NCBI GenBank assembly: GCA_017469935.1
Contig: JAFUFL010000025.1
Span: 1-37,568 of the forward strand
Direction of reading: 5' to 3'
Length of the DNA: 37,568 nt
From: Lachnospiraceae bacterium
Lineage (GTDB): Bacteria; Bacillota; Clostridia; Lachnospirales; Lachnospiraceae
A program made the translations under genes and the position numbers. Below, piece by piece: positions 7,689 through 16,598 of this stretch. The notes under the pieces are model-generated. The model saw only the letters and a list, made by a program, of their open reading frames with translations. It was not told where the DNA came from and made no database searches. Numbering within the stretch: the first letter of the stretch is position 1; each line of letters opens with the position of its first letter.

Positions 7689-10489
7689 AAGACCAGAAAA
7701 ACAGAATGGTCAACGAAAGGGACTTTAAACAGGATCCCAATTACGTGGCGCCGGACAAGGAGAAGGAGAAACTGATCTTACAGCTTGGGACTATGATCAC
7801 GGACCGCTACCTTGTCAAGTATTCAAGGACCATGAAAACGGATGATCCGGAGTACTGGGCGCTCGACGAGGTTCTCACGAAGGAGGAGGCGAAGTTCCTC
7901 CTGAGCTTTGGGAAGACCCGCGTGCCTTACGACATCGAAGAACTCGCGAAGATGAATAAGATGTCTTACGAGAAGACGAAGAAGATGGTGGACCACCTGG
8001 TGTGGGTTGGCCTCATCGAGATGACCCGCGAGAACCCGGATCACCACAAGCAGTACAATGTGCCGATCTTCGTGCCCGGCTCCGCGGAGTTCATGATGAT
8101 GAACGACGAGCTGACGGCGCAGCATCCCAAACTGGCCACCTTCTTTAACCTGATGACTCAGATGCCTCTGGAGAATGTGACGCCCATGATCCCTCCGGGA
8201 GGCGCGGGAGTCGGCATGCATGTCATCCCCGTGGAGAAGGCCATCGAGAGCGAGAATATGTCCGCCAGCGTGGAGCACATCTCCCACTGGCTCAGCAAAT
8301 ACGACAAGTATTCCGTCGGACAATGTACCTGTAGAAAACAGCAGACCATGCGCGGCGAGGGCTCGGGCGAGATCAACGGGGAGTTCTGCATGGGCATGGG
8401 CGATATGGCGGAGTACTGCGTCGACAGAGGCATGGGCCGTTATATCTCTTATGAGGAGGCGCTGGAGATCCTACAGAGGGCGGAGCGCCACGGCTTTGTC
8501 CACCAGATCACCAATATCGACGGCAGTGAGAAAATAGTGGCGATCTGCAACTGCGCGCCCGGCGTCTGCAACGCGCTCAGGACCAGCCAGCTCTACAACA
8601 CACCCAACATGTCCAGGAGCGCCTATCGGGCGCATGTGGACAAGCTCAAGTGCGTCGCCTGCGGAAAGTGCGTGGAAGTATGTCCGGTGGGCGCGGCCAA
8701 GCTCGGCCAGAAGCTGTGCACCAAGAAGGGCGAAGTGAAGTATCCGCTCACTCTTTTGCCCGATGAGACGGCGTGGAGCGCGGACCACTGGAATATCCAT
8801 TACCGCGAAGACGCCAAGATCAACTGCTATGACACCGGCACGGCGCCCTGCAAGACGGCATGTCCCGCGCACCTGGCGGTGCAGGGCTATGTGAAGATGG
8901 CCGGAGAAGGCCGCTTCATGGACGCCTTAAAGCTCATCAAGCAGGACAACCCCTTCCCGGCGGTCTGCGGCGCGATCTGCAACAGGCGCTGCGAGGACGC
9001 CTGCACGAGAGGCACGGTGGACGATCCCATCGCCATCGACGAGATCAAAAAATTCATCGCCGATCAGGAACTGCACGCCGACAAGCGCTTCATCCCGATT
9101 TGCGAGAAGGACGACGGCGGCATGTGGGGACCCGACTACAAGATGGCGGTCATCGGCGCGGGCCCTGCCGGCATGACGGCGGCTTATTACCTGCGTACCC
9201 GCGGCTACGACGTCACCGTATTTGAGAAGGAGAGCCGTCCCGGCGGCATGCTGATGAACGGAATCCCGTCCTTCCGTCTGGAAAAGGACGTCATCGAGGC
9301 GGAGATCGACGTGCTTCGCGAGATGGGCGTCGAGTTCAAGTGCGGCGTGGAAGTCGGAAAAGATATCACGATCAAGGACCTCAAGAGAGAGGGCTATAAG
9401 GCCTTCTATCTGGCCATCGGCCTGCAGGGCGGCCGTAAGACCGGCGTGCCCGGCGAGGACGCGGAAGGCGTCGAGTCCGGCGTCAGCTTCCTGGCGAGGA
9501 CTAATCAGGATCACACGATCCGGCTGCAGGGCGACGTTGTCGTCATCGGCGGCGGAAACGTGGCCGTGGACGTGGCCCGCATGGCGGCCCGCGTCACGGA
9601 CGGCAAAGTCACCATGCTCTGTCTCGAGAGCGAGAGCGAGATGCCCGCGGCGCGCGACGAAGTGGAAGAGGCCATCGCGGAAGGCGTCACGGTCATGAAC
9701 GGCTGGGGTCCAAAGGAGATTCTGACAAAAGACGGCAAGGTGACGGGCATCGTCTTCAGAAAGTGCGTCTCCGTCTTTAATAAGGTCCATGTCTTTGAGC
9801 CCAAGTTCATGGAGGACAGCACGATCACCATCGAGTGCTCGAATGTCCTTGAGGCCATCGGCCAGTCCGCGCAGTGGGGTAAGCTTCTTGAAGGTATAAA
9901 TGTGAAGCGTCACCTCAACGGCACGGTCAAGCACGATCCGCTGACCTTCGAGACCGGCGAGCCCGGCATCTTTGTGGGCGGCGATATCGCGCACGGCGCG
10001 CGCTTTGCCATCGACGCGATCGCGGACGGCAAGAAGGCCTGCGAGAGCATGCACCGCTACGTGCATCCCGGACAGTCCCAGACCATCGCCCGCGACAAGC
10101 GCGAGTTCATCGAGCTGGACAAAGACAATATCGTCATTGAATCTTTTGACACCGCAAAGAGACAGGTGCCCGGCAGAAAGCCCGGCAATCCGGTCGGCAC
10201 TTTCGCGGACCTGCGCCTGCCCCTCACGGAAGAGCAGATCAAGACGGAAGCTTCCAGGTGCCTTGGCTGCGGCGCCACCGTCGTAGACCTCAACCGCTGC
10301 ATCGGCTGCGGTCTGTGCACGACGCGCTGCGAATTTGACGCGATCCACCTCAGCAGGGATATCCCCGAGGCCTCCAACATGGTGCGCTGCGAGGACAAGC
10401 TGCCCGTGGTGGCAAAATATGCAGCGGCCAGAGAGATGAAGATCATCAAAAAGAAACTGACGGCCCCGAAGGGGAAAAAGAGGCGCTGA
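7685..10489 (+). CDS. Large FAD/NAD(P) oxidoreductase with several 4Fe-4S clusters (copy 1)
   Basis: This is a 934-residue soluble protein of modular build. Residues about 55-135 look like a winged helix (DEVLTKEEAKFLLSFGKTR..., LVWVGLIEMT). Then comes a Cys-rich region with CTCRK (about 213) and CNCAPGVC, a 4Fe-4S motif CVACGKCVEVCP (about 322), a GltD/DPYD-type N-terminal cluster domain (CKTACPAHLAVQGY, CGAICNRRCEDACTRG, about 390-440), and an FAD fold (AVIGAGPAGMTAAYYLRTRG, about 488). An NAD(P) fold follows (VVIGGGNVAVDVARMA, about 618), and the C-terminus has ferredoxin-like clusters (CLGCG...CIGCGLCTTRC, about 858-886). It would shuttle electrons between NAD(P)H and an iron-sulfur partner. 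It is translationally coupled to the kinase gene (ATGA). A paralogue lies at 28934-31780. The physiological partner is unknown. Confidence 0.85.
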   Translation: MKDQKNRMVNERDFKQDPNYVAPDKEKEKLILQLGTMITDRYLVKYSRTMKTDDPEYWALDEVLTKEEAKFLLSFGKTRVPYDIEELAKMNKMSYEKTKKMVDHLVWVGLIEMTRENPDHHKQYNVPIFVPGSAEFMMMNDELTAQHPKLATFFNLMTQMPLENVTPMIPPGGAGVGMHVIPVEKAIESENMSASVEHISHWLSKYDKYSVGQCTCRKQQTMRGEGSGEINGEFCMGMGDMAEYCVDRGMGRYISYEEALEILQRAERHGFVHQITNIDGSEKIVAICNCAPGVCNALRTSQLYNTPNMSRSAYRAHVDKLKCVACGKCVEVCPVGAAKLGQKLCTKKGEVKYPLTLLPDETAWSADHWNIHYREDAKINCYDTGTAPCKTACPAHLAVQGYVKMAGEGRFMDALKLIKQDNPFPAVCGAICNRRCEDACTRGTVDDPIAIDEIKKFIADQELHADKRFIPICEKDDGGMWGPDYKMAVIGAGPAGMTAAYYLRTRGYDVTVFEKESRPGGMLMNGIPSFRLEKDVIEAEIDVLREMGVEFKCGVEVGKDITIKDLKREGYKAFYLAIGLQGGRKTGVPGEDAEGVESGVSFLARTNQDHTIRLQGDVVVIGGGNVAVDVARMAARVTDGKVTMLCLESESEMPAARDEVEEAIAEGVTVMNGWGPKEILTKDGKVTGIVFRKCVSVFNKVHVFEPKFMEDSTITIECSNVLEAIGQSAQWGKLLEGINVKRHLNGTVKHDPLTFETGEPGIFVGGDIAHGARFAIDAIADGKKACESMHRYVHPGQSQTIARDKREFIELDKDNIVIESFDTAKRQVPGRKPGNPVGTFADLRLPLTEEQIKTEASRCLGCGATVVDLNRCIGCGLCTTRCEFDAIHLSRDIPEASNMVRCEDKLPVVAKYAAAREMKIIKKKLTAPKGKKRR

Positions 10490-10544
10490 TTTCGACACCG
10501 AGGTCAAAAAAGAAGTACTGATTTCAATATATTGACGGGAAAGA

Positions 10545-10598
10545 CGGAAATTTCCACAGTATTAGGAGGGCATTCTTCCATGCTGTGGAAATTTTCCG
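10545..10598. promoter_or_regulatory. Long inverted repeat upstream of the PRD regulator
   Basis: CGGAAATTTCCACAG (10545-10559) and CTGTGGAAATTTTCCG (10583-10598) pair over about 15 bases around a 23-base loop. It may terminate the preceding operon, but there is no clear T-run. The right arm, extended to 10605, reads GGAAATTTTCCGTATTAAG and matches the motif GGAAATNNNCCGTAYTA that occurs twice upstream of the sorbitol operon (14965, 15000). An operator role for the PRD regulator is therefore possible. Confidence 0.5.
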
Positions 10599-10675
10599 TA
10601 TTAAGAGAAAACGGTATTTCGATATAATGAAAACAGGTATAAAAGGCGGACTTCTGACATGGGGGATACAGACAG

Positions 10676-12586
10676 GTGAAGAAGCAGTTTACAGATAACA
10701 GAGCCGCAGACATCCTGCTTATTTTGGGGCATAAATCAGGCGTCACGGTCGCGTCCGTGGCCCAGAAGCTGGGCGTCAGCGAGCGGACTATAAGAAACGA
10801 TATCCGTCAGCTCAACGAGGATCTGCGGGGCAGCGCCGTGATCGAGGGCAATCAAGGGCGGTACAGTCTGCGGATTTTTGACCCGGATAAGTACAGGAAA
10901 GCTTTTGACAAAATATGCAATATCGACGGGGCTTTCGGCACGCCCAGAGGACGCCAGAACTATGTGTTCGGGGAACTCATGCGGGCGGACGCGCCGATCC
11001 TCACGGATGAGCTCGCCTATGAGATGAATGTCGGCAGGACTACGCTGATCAGCGACCTTAAGAAACTCAGGGAGGAGATCGAGCCGTATGGCCTGAGCAT
11101 TGTCGGAAAGACCAGCAAGGGAATGATTCTCCACGGGAAAGAACTGGATATCCGGACTTATATATTGGAGCAGTGTTTTGACGCTCTGTATGAGGATTAC
11201 CCTCTGGACCGGGATATCGAGGAACTGGTCAGGTCCGAAATAAAAAAGAAGGGATTTGAGAAGCAGGTGGGGAGACAGTTTGAGCGCTATCTGCTTCTGA
11301 TGGTCGACCGTTTTCTCACCGGACACTATGTCGGAAAGCTCACAGACGCCTATTACAACCTGACTGCCAACGGAGAGTTTTACAATGTGAACAGCCTGAT
11401 CGACAGGCTCGGCGGAATCATGCACGTGGACTTCCCGGTAGAAGAGAAATTGTTCGCTTTTTTGCCCATCGCGGGAATGCGCACGCCGGCTGACCTGGGG
11501 GCCGTGCAGGAGATGGAGCTCGACGCGACCATCGGACCGCTCTCCGAGAAGATCATGGCGCAGATCAAAGAAGAACTGGACATTTCCATTGATCCCAAAG
11601 ATTTTACGGAGGAATTTGCCTACCACCTCATGTTCATGCTCAACCGCCTCCGGTTCAAAATACACCAGCCGAACGCAATCTTGGAAGAATTAAAGACCAA
11701 ATATCCCCTGGCTTATGAGATGTCCGGCATTGCGGCCCGCGTCATTGAGAGGGAATACGGGCTGGAAGTGAATCAGGACGAGAGAGGACACCTCGCTTCC
11801 TATTTCGGCGTATTTCTGGAAGAAAACAATATCGGACAGCGCAGACCTTTCCGCATTGTTGTAATTTGCGGAACGGGGCGCGTCACGGCTAGGCTGATCA
11901 GTGTGCAGCTGAAGCGAATCGTGGACAGCCAGGTGCAGATCAAGACGATGTCGGATACGGCGGCTTCTCCGGAAGTGGTCGAGAATTACGACATCATCCT
12001 GACAACGGTCGAGCTGCCGTTCAAGACTGCAAGGCCGGTGATCCGGATCCGCGAGATCTTCGACGAGAAGGAACTCAAACAGAAGCTTGAAAAGGCGCGC
12101 TATTGGGACAGAGTAGAAATCCCGGTTCTGGACGGCAATCAGTATATCATGAGCAGCCTTCTGGACGAGAACAAAGTATTCTTCTTCGAAAAAGGACGCT
12201 CCTATGAAGACGCGCTGGCGGAAATGACAGAGATCCTTTCGGATGAAGGATACATCGACGAAGGCTTCGGAGAGCGCCTCGCAGAGCGCGAAGCGAAGGG
12301 AACGATGGTATTTGACAACGCGGTCGCGATCCCTCACGGAATCCAGACGGCCAATGACCGCATGCTGCTGGCGATGGGCATCTTCGAAGAAACCGTGCAG
12401 CACAAGGGACATGACGTCAGGATCATATTCTTCATGGCACTGCCGGAGCAGTCGGACGTGGACGACATGCTGATGATCCGTGTCTATGATGAGCTTCTGG
12501 AGATATCCAGAAATCGTGAAATGCTGGACGCGATCGCCCGGACGCGGGACTATCAGGAATTGCTGCGGGTGTTGTATAAGTCGTGA
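10676..12586 (+). CDS. PRD-containing, PTS-controlled transcriptional activator (GutR/MtlR/LicR type)
   Basis: This 636-residue regulator is built as follows. An HTH (ASVAQKLGVSERTIRNDIRQL, residues about 25-45) is followed by a second HTH-like segment (LTDELAYEMNVGRTTLISDL). Two PRD domains with candidate phospho-His (YEDY...LTGHYVG; EFAYHLMFMLNRL) come next, then an EIIB(Gat)-like domain (IVVICGTGRVTARL, Cys near 397) and an EIIA(Fru/Mtl)-like domain with the active-site phrase AVAIPHG (His near 553). Start is GTG at 10676, 10 bases after GGGGG. PTS phosphorylation of these domains normally tunes such activators to sugar supply and catabolite state. It is flanked by two sorbitol PTS loci, so control of them is inferred. 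Confidence 0.88.
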   Translation: MKKQFTDNRAADILLILGHKSGVTVASVAQKLGVSERTIRNDIRQLNEDLRGSAVIEGNQGRYSLRIFDPDKYRKAFDKICNIDGAFGTPRGRQNYVFGELMRADAPILTDELAYEMNVGRTTLISDLKKLREEIEPYGLSIVGKTSKGMILHGKELDIRTYILEQCFDALYEDYPLDRDIEELVRSEIKKKGFEKQVGRQFERYLLLMVDRFLTGHYVGKLTDAYYNLTANGEFYNVNSLIDRLGGIMHVDFPVEEKLFAFLPIAGMRTPADLGAVQEMELDATIGPLSEKIMAQIKEELDISIDPKDFTEEFAYHLMFMLNRLRFKIHQPNAILEELKTKYPLAYEMSGIAARVIEREYGLEVNQDERGHLASYFGVFLEENNIGQRRPFRIVVICGTGRVTARLISVQLKRIVDSQVQIKTMSDTAASPEVVENYDIILTTVELPFKTARPVIRIREIFDEKELKQKLEKARYWDRVEIPVLDGNQYIMSSLLDENKVFFFEKGRSYEDALAEMTEILSDEGYIDEGFGERLAEREAKGTMVFDNAVAIPHGIQTANDRMLLAMGIFEETVQHKGHDVRIIFFMALPEQSDVDDMLMIRVYDELLEISRNREMLDAIARTRDYQELLRVLYKS

Positions 12587-12608
12587 TGTGGCTGATTTTG
12601 AGACGTGA

Positions 12609-12636
12609 GTGGCGCCGGAGGTATCTCCGGCGCCAC
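12609..12636 (+). terminator. Hairpin terminator after the PRD regulator gene
   Basis: Perfect stem GTGGCGCCGGAG / CTCCGGCGCCAC with GTAT loop, then TATTGCGTTATT. It may also serve the minus-strand transporter gene that ends at 12691. Confidence 0.75.
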
Positions 12637-12690
12637 TATTGCGTTATTCTGCCTGAATTCTCTGATTTCTCCATTCCGGTTAAAAGATCT

Positions 12691-14526
12691 TCATTTGTAC
12701 AGTCCTATACTGAACACGATTGCAATCAGAATTCTGATCCAGCCGGTAATAAATCTTGAAATTGTGACAGCTGCAATTCCCACCTGTGTAGTCTCCGGCT
12801 TAGCCTCTGTCATTCCAAGCCCCACAGGGATGAAGTCGCAGGCACACTGGCAATTGATGGCAAATAGTGCGGGAAGCGCCATTGCGGGAGGAATACTCCC
12901 TGCTGCGATAAGCTCACCTATGACTGTGGAAAACATTTGTGCCGCCATTGCTCCCGCTCCGAGAATTGCACTAAGGCCGGGAATGGAACAAATTATTCCG
13001 AGTCCCATAAGGCCGGGAAGGCTTCCGCCCATCGGCTTTATCAGATCGGCCAGGAACTCTGTCAGGCCGGTGCCCTTACAAATTCCTATGAAGAGGGCTG
13101 CGAATCCCATGAAAGGAAGGATCATCTCAAGGCAAGTCCTGACAGCTTCTCTGGCAGACTGCTGAAAGAGGCTGATCACCTTACTGACCGTGAGTACCGG
13201 CTGCAGAATCTGTTCCAAGGGTCTTGCGGCATTGCATGTTTCCGCTTTCTTGCTGTTCGCGACAAAAGTGTCGCTGCCTGCTTTCATCTGCTTCGCGTTT
13301 GCGGCATAAGTGTCACTTCCTGCCACTTCCTCCGTGCTCGCGACAAAAGAGTTGCTACCTGCCTCCGCCTGCTTCGCATCCGCAGCAAGGGTGTTACTGT
13401 CTTCCTCCGCCTCCTCGTCACGAACTGCACCGTCCGCCTCAACCGCCGCCACACAAGCTGGTGTAACAGCAGAGACATACAGATCCGGTGTCATATATTT
13501 TGCCAGCGGACCGCTCTTTCCGGTCGCCAGGATGTTGACGGTAGGAATTCCCTTGCCGGGATAGATGCCGCATCGAAGCGTTCCGCCGCAGTCAATGATG
13601 GCTAGCGCCACTTCCTCATCCGGACAGGACTCAAGATTTCCGTTAACCGCCGTCATCCCGGAGAGCTCGACAATCCTGGCCAAAGGTTCGGGCTCCATGC
13701 CGCCGCCCGTCATGTACAGGACTTTGTGGCGTTCCTCTGTGGGCGTGACGGTCACAGGGCCTCCGTAGCCGCCGTCTCCCCGCGTGATCGTGATCGCATG
13801 ATAGCCGGGCTTGCTGCACGTGCCTTTAGGAGTGCCAACCCTGTTGCTGTCCGAGGCGCCGGAGGCGGCCGCCGAGGTCGTCACTGCATGCTCAGTCACT
13901 CTTTTCTCCGGAGGTTCCGCCATAGACCTCGCTGCAGGTTCCGGCGTCGCCTTTGACGCAGATTCCGCCGCTGCCTCTCCTTCTTTTTCTACCCACAGAT
14001 CCACCTTTCTGTCCAAGCGGATCCCCTGTTTCTTCTCTACGCGCCGGGTGACAAGCTCTGTCACATAGCCGGAAACAAAGTTGGCAAGTAGTCCCGCCGC
14101 CATGTAGCGGATCGCAAGAGGAAACAAATCGAGATCTTTTGCCATGACGCCGTTTGCGATTCCCAGCCACAGGAACAGCTCCGCCGGATTTATGTGCTGG
14201 AATACGCCGCTGTTGGTGTGGCAGTGGTAGCTCGCTGAGGCAAAATAAGCCGGCTTGCAGCGCTCCGGCAAATATCTTCCCATAGAGATCGCCATGGGGT
14301 TTCCAAGTACGATCGCCGACAAAAACGGAAGGAGCATATAGCGAAGGATGGCATTGGAGCCGCATTTCGCCGCAAGCCGCTCGACTCTTGCCCGCCCGAT
14401 CAGACTGGTCGCTGCATTGAGCATAATAAGGAAAAGAAATAATTCCGGCAAAAGCTCCGTGATCCATGTAACAAGCTGTCCCGCCCCCGATTTAACGATT
14501 TCCTGAATACCGTTTATCAAAATCAT
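12691..14526 (-). CDS. Fused glucitol/sorbitol PTS EIIC-EIIB transporter (SrlA-SrlE in one chain)
   Basis: This 611-residue membrane protein has an N-terminal half (to about 180) that matches SrlA/GutA (ILRYMLLPFLSAIVLGNPMA, YHCHTNSG). The remainder matches SrlE/GutE: an EIIB part with ITRGDGGYGGPVTVTPTEE and IIDCGGTLRCGIYPGKG (candidate phospho-Cys), then the second EIIC part (MILPFMGFAALFIGICKGTG, CACDFIPVGLGMTEA). Two low-complexity linkers join the parts; the second has about four units of 13-14 residues (AGSDTFVANSKKAE, AGSDTYAANAKQMK, AGSNSFVASTEEV). ATG at 14526 has AGGGAGG 6 bases ahead; the ATG at 14547 is inside a TATAAT sequence and is rejected. No EIIA adjoins it, so it probably uses that of the operon at 15173-18702. 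The fusion is unusual, since the two parts are normally separate genes. Confidence 0.85.
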   Translation of the reverse strand: MILINGIQEIVKSGAGQLVTWITELLPELFLFLIMLNAATSLIGRARVERLAAKCGSNAILRYMLLPFLSAIVLGNPMAISMGRYLPERCKPAYFASASYHCHTNSGVFQHINPAELFLWLGIANGVMAKDLDLFPLAIRYMAAGLLANFVSGYVTELVTRRVEKKQGIRLDRKVDLWVEKEGEAAAESASKATPEPAARSMAEPPEKRVTEHAVTTSAAASGASDSNRVGTPKGTCSKPGYHAITITRGDGGYGGPVTVTPTEERHKVLYMTGGGMEPEPLARIVELSGMTAVNGNLESCPDEEVALAIIDCGGTLRCGIYPGKGIPTVNILATGKSGPLAKYMTPDLYVSAVTPACVAAVEADGAVRDEEAEEDSNTLAADAKQAEAGSNSFVASTEEVAGSDTYAANAKQMKAGSDTFVANSKKAETCNAARPLEQILQPVLTVSKVISLFQQSAREAVRTCLEMILPFMGFAALFIGICKGTGLTEFLADLIKPMGGSLPGLMGLGIICSIPGLSAILGAGAMAAQMFSTVIGELIAAGSIPPAMALPALFAINCQCACDFIPVGLGMTEAKPETTQVGIAAVTISRFITGWIRILIAIVFSIGLYK

Positions 14527-14633
14527 GAAGAACCTCCCTGCCATCATTATAAAGCAGGGAGAGACGAAATATTTGATAAAAATGCAGTTTTCTTGTTTTA
14601 CGGAATTTACATTATGTGCAGGAAATTAGCCAC

Positions 14634-14905
14634 AATGCTGAACGAGTGATGTAGAAGGAAGCACCTGCGGCACTAGATTAGCAGAATCATCTCAAATCAG
14701 CCCTAATGCCGAAAGAGTGCCGGGGAAGGGATCACCTGCGGCACGAGATCAGCACACTCATCTCAAATCAGCCCTAATGCCGAAAGAGTGCCGGGGAAGG
14801 GATCACCTGCGGCACGAGATCAGCACACTCATCTCAAATCAGCCCTAATGCCGAAAGAGTGCCGGGGAAGAGATCACCTGCGGCACCAGAACAGCAGACT
14901 CACCA
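14634..14905. repeat. 71-bp tandem repeat, about four copies
   Basis: The unit start CTCAAATCAG recurs at 14691, 14762 and 14833, exactly 71 bp apart. AATGCYGAA recurs at 14634 (degenerate copy), 14705, 14776 and 14847. The two central copies are nearly identical, while the outer copies have diverged. Each unit has inverted ends TGCCG...CGGCA, able to form a hairpin. It lies in the intergenic region between the divergent sorbitol transporter genes. There is no protein-coding frame. Units are contiguous, so this is not a CRISPR array. Confidence 0.85.
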
Positions 14906-14953
14906 CCCCCAGAATCACCACCACACCCACTCACTCCTCTCAGTTCACCTTTT

Positions 14954-15038
14954 TTCCACCCCATGGAAATCCACCGTACTAGTCCCTTTTCCGCGCCGCG
15001 GAAATCCCCCGTACTAATCCATTTCCACCGTGGCGGAA
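14954..15038. promoter_or_regulatory. Three palindromic 35-bp repeats upstream of the sorbitol operon, candidate operators
   Basis: TTCCACCCCATGGAA (14954), TTCCGCGCCGCGGAA (14989) and TTCCACCGTGGCGGAA (15023) are small dyads 35 and 34 bp apart. The first two continue as GGAAATCCACCGTACTAGTCC-like and GGAAATCCCCCGTACTAATCC-like blocks (14965-14985, 15000-15020). The same motif GGAAATNNNCCGTAYTA is found upstream of the PRD regulator at 10587. Binding by that regulator is inferred. A weak promoter candidate (TTAAAG, 17 bases, TAAGAT) follows at about 15048-15076. An A-rich leader then runs to the ribosome site of the first gene. Confidence 0.5.
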
Positions 15039-15172
15039 TTCGCGGAATTAAAGCAGCCCTCTTTTTTTATTAAGATACAACCATCAAAGGAAACAACAAC
15101 ACGAAACAACACAAAACAATACGTAACAGTACAAAACGAAACAAGAACTTATAAAAAAGGAGGAAAAGCAAA

Positions 15173-15970
15173 ATGGCAAACTGGTTAAATCTTGAAGGCA
15201 AAGTTGTGGCGGTAACGGGCGGCGCTTCCGGAATCGGAAAGCACATCGCAAGCACACTCGTTGCGGCAGGAGCGGACACGGTGGTCATCGACATGAACGC
15301 CAAGACAGGCGAAGTCGTTGACGGCGCTTACCAGGTACAGTGCAATGTCACGGATCCTGAGAGCGTTAAGGCGATGATGGCAGAGATCCTTGCAAAGTAC
15401 GGACACATCGACGCGATCGTCAACAACGCGGGCATCAATCTTCCCCGTCTTCTGGTAGATGTCAAGGGCGAGAAGCCGCAGTACGAACTGGATGCCGCAT
15501 CTTTTGACAAGATGTTCGCAGTTAATGTAAAGGGACTTTTCCTCTGCGCACAGGCGGCAGCGAGAGAGATGGTAAAGCAGGGACACGGCGTTATCGTGAA
15601 CATGTCCTCCGAATCCGGCAAGGAAGGTTCCCAGGGACAGAGCGCATACTCCGCCACTAAGGGCGCGGTTGACAGCTTCACCCGCAGCTGGGCAAAGGAA
15701 CTTGGCAAATATAACATCCGCGTGGTCGCGGTAGCGCCCGGCATCATGGAAGCGACCGGACTTCGGACACCGGCATACAACGAGGCGCTTGCCTACACGA
15801 GAGGCGTAAAGCCTGAAGAGCTCTCTACTGATTACACCAAGGTCATTCCGATCGGCCGCGACGGCAAACTCGACGAAGTCGGCGATTTCGTAGCTTACCT
15901 CGTATCGGACAGAGCAAGCTACATCACCGGAACAACGCTTAACATTTCCGGCGGCAAGTCCAGAGGGTGA
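15173..15970 (+). CDS. srlD: Sorbitol-6-phosphate 2-dehydrogenase, short-chain dehydrogenase family
   Basis: Oxidises imported D-sorbitol 6-phosphate to fructose 6-phosphate with NAD+ in the cytoplasm. This 265-residue classical SDR has the cofactor motif TGGASGIGKH (residues about 15-24), the NNAG motif, a catalytic Ser region (VNMSSESG), active-site YSATK, and a C-terminal ITGTTLNISGG. It has a start with AGGAGG nearby (AAAAAAGGAGGAAAAGC). It is first in the operon followed by gutM and the three PTS sorbitol genes, which gives good support for the substrate. Other SDR enzymes look similar, so the function rests partly on context. Confidence 0.88.
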   Translation: MANWLNLEGKVVAVTGGASGIGKHIASTLVAAGADTVVIDMNAKTGEVVDGAYQVQCNVTDPESVKAMMAEILAKYGHIDAIVNNAGINLPRLLVDVKGEKPQYELDAASFDKMFAVNVKGLFLCAQAAAREMVKQGHGVIVNMSSESGKEGSQGQSAYSATKGAVDSFTRSWAKELGKYNIRVVAVAPGIMEATGLRTPAYNEALAYTRGVKPEELSTDYTKVIPIGRDGKLDEVGDFVAYLVSDRASYITGTTLNISGGKSRG

Positions 15971-16090
15971 TCTGCTAAGGCCCCGGGACAAAACCCTTCC
16001 GGGAATCGGATTCAAAACCGGGAAGGGAATCGGAACCCAAACCGGCAAGGAACCGGAACAAGAAATCATCAAACACTACGGAGGTGAGAT

Positions 16091-16558
16091 ATGCTGGCAA
16101 TCTTGATCGTCATGGGAATTGCTTTTTTGCTGCAGGGACTGTTCGGCTTCTTGCAGATGAAGCATCTGACAAATGAATTCCTGAAGCTCAGAAGAAAAGG
16201 AAAAGTTGCTTTCGGAAGAAAGTCGGGAGGCTTCAGGGCAGGAGCGGTCGTAATGTTCCGGGTCGATGACGACGGGATCGTACAGGAGGCAAAAAAGCTC
16301 GAAGGTACGACTGCTTTTGCAAGGGTAAAGCCCCTGGAAGGTTTTGAGGGCAGATATATAGGGAGCCTGACACAGGCGGACGGCCCCAATCGCCACAAAA
16401 ACCTCTGCAAAGCAATTGAAGATGCAGCGCTCACCTACCGGAAATATGCGGCAGGCGAAACAATAGATGAGACGCCGACGCCGGGTCTTCTTGCAAAGAC
16501 AGAACTCGCAGTCGGGAGCCTGCTGGATAAAACAAGAAAAAAAGCAGCAGTTCGATGA
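16091..16558 (+). CDS. gutM: GutM-type glucitol operon activator
   Basis: This 155-residue protein has an N-terminal hydrophobic segment (LAILIVMGIAFLLQGLFGFLQ) followed by the GutM family region (LRRKGKVAFGRKSGGFRAGAVVMFRVDDDGIVQEAKKLEG). In enteric bacteria GutM is an activator of the glucitol operon; how the membrane-anchored clostridial form acts is not settled. ATG at 16091 follows GGAGGTGA. It lies between the dehydrogenase and transporter genes, the usual place in Bacillota. The 120-base gap ahead of it holds a 24-bp direct repeat (GGGAATCGGA at 16001 and 16025). Confidence 0.85.
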   Translation: MLAILIVMGIAFLLQGLFGFLQMKHLTNEFLKLRRKGKVAFGRKSGGFRAGAVVMFRVDDDGIVQEAKKLEGTTAFARVKPLEGFEGRYIGSLTQADGPNRHKNLCKAIEDAALTYRKYAAGETIDETPTPGLLAKTELAVGSLLDKTRKKAAVR

Positions 16559-16598
16559 GAACACTTAAAACTTTGTTTATCAAGAAAGGCGGAACAAT

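Noticed and set aside
8927-10507. Long antisense frame opposite the first large oxidoreductase
   Set aside because: Same reason: antisense shadow of a gene with strong motifs; His/Asp/Ala-rich product with no recognisable domain.
14527-14547. Longer N-terminus (ATG at 14547) for the fused sorbitol transporter
   Set aside because: That ATG overlaps a TATAAT sequence and has no ribosome site, whereas ATG at 14526 has AGGGAGG at ideal distance.
14634-14905. Possible CRISPR array
   Set aside because: Units are contiguous, 71 bp long and nearly identical throughout; there are no unique spacers and no cas genes.
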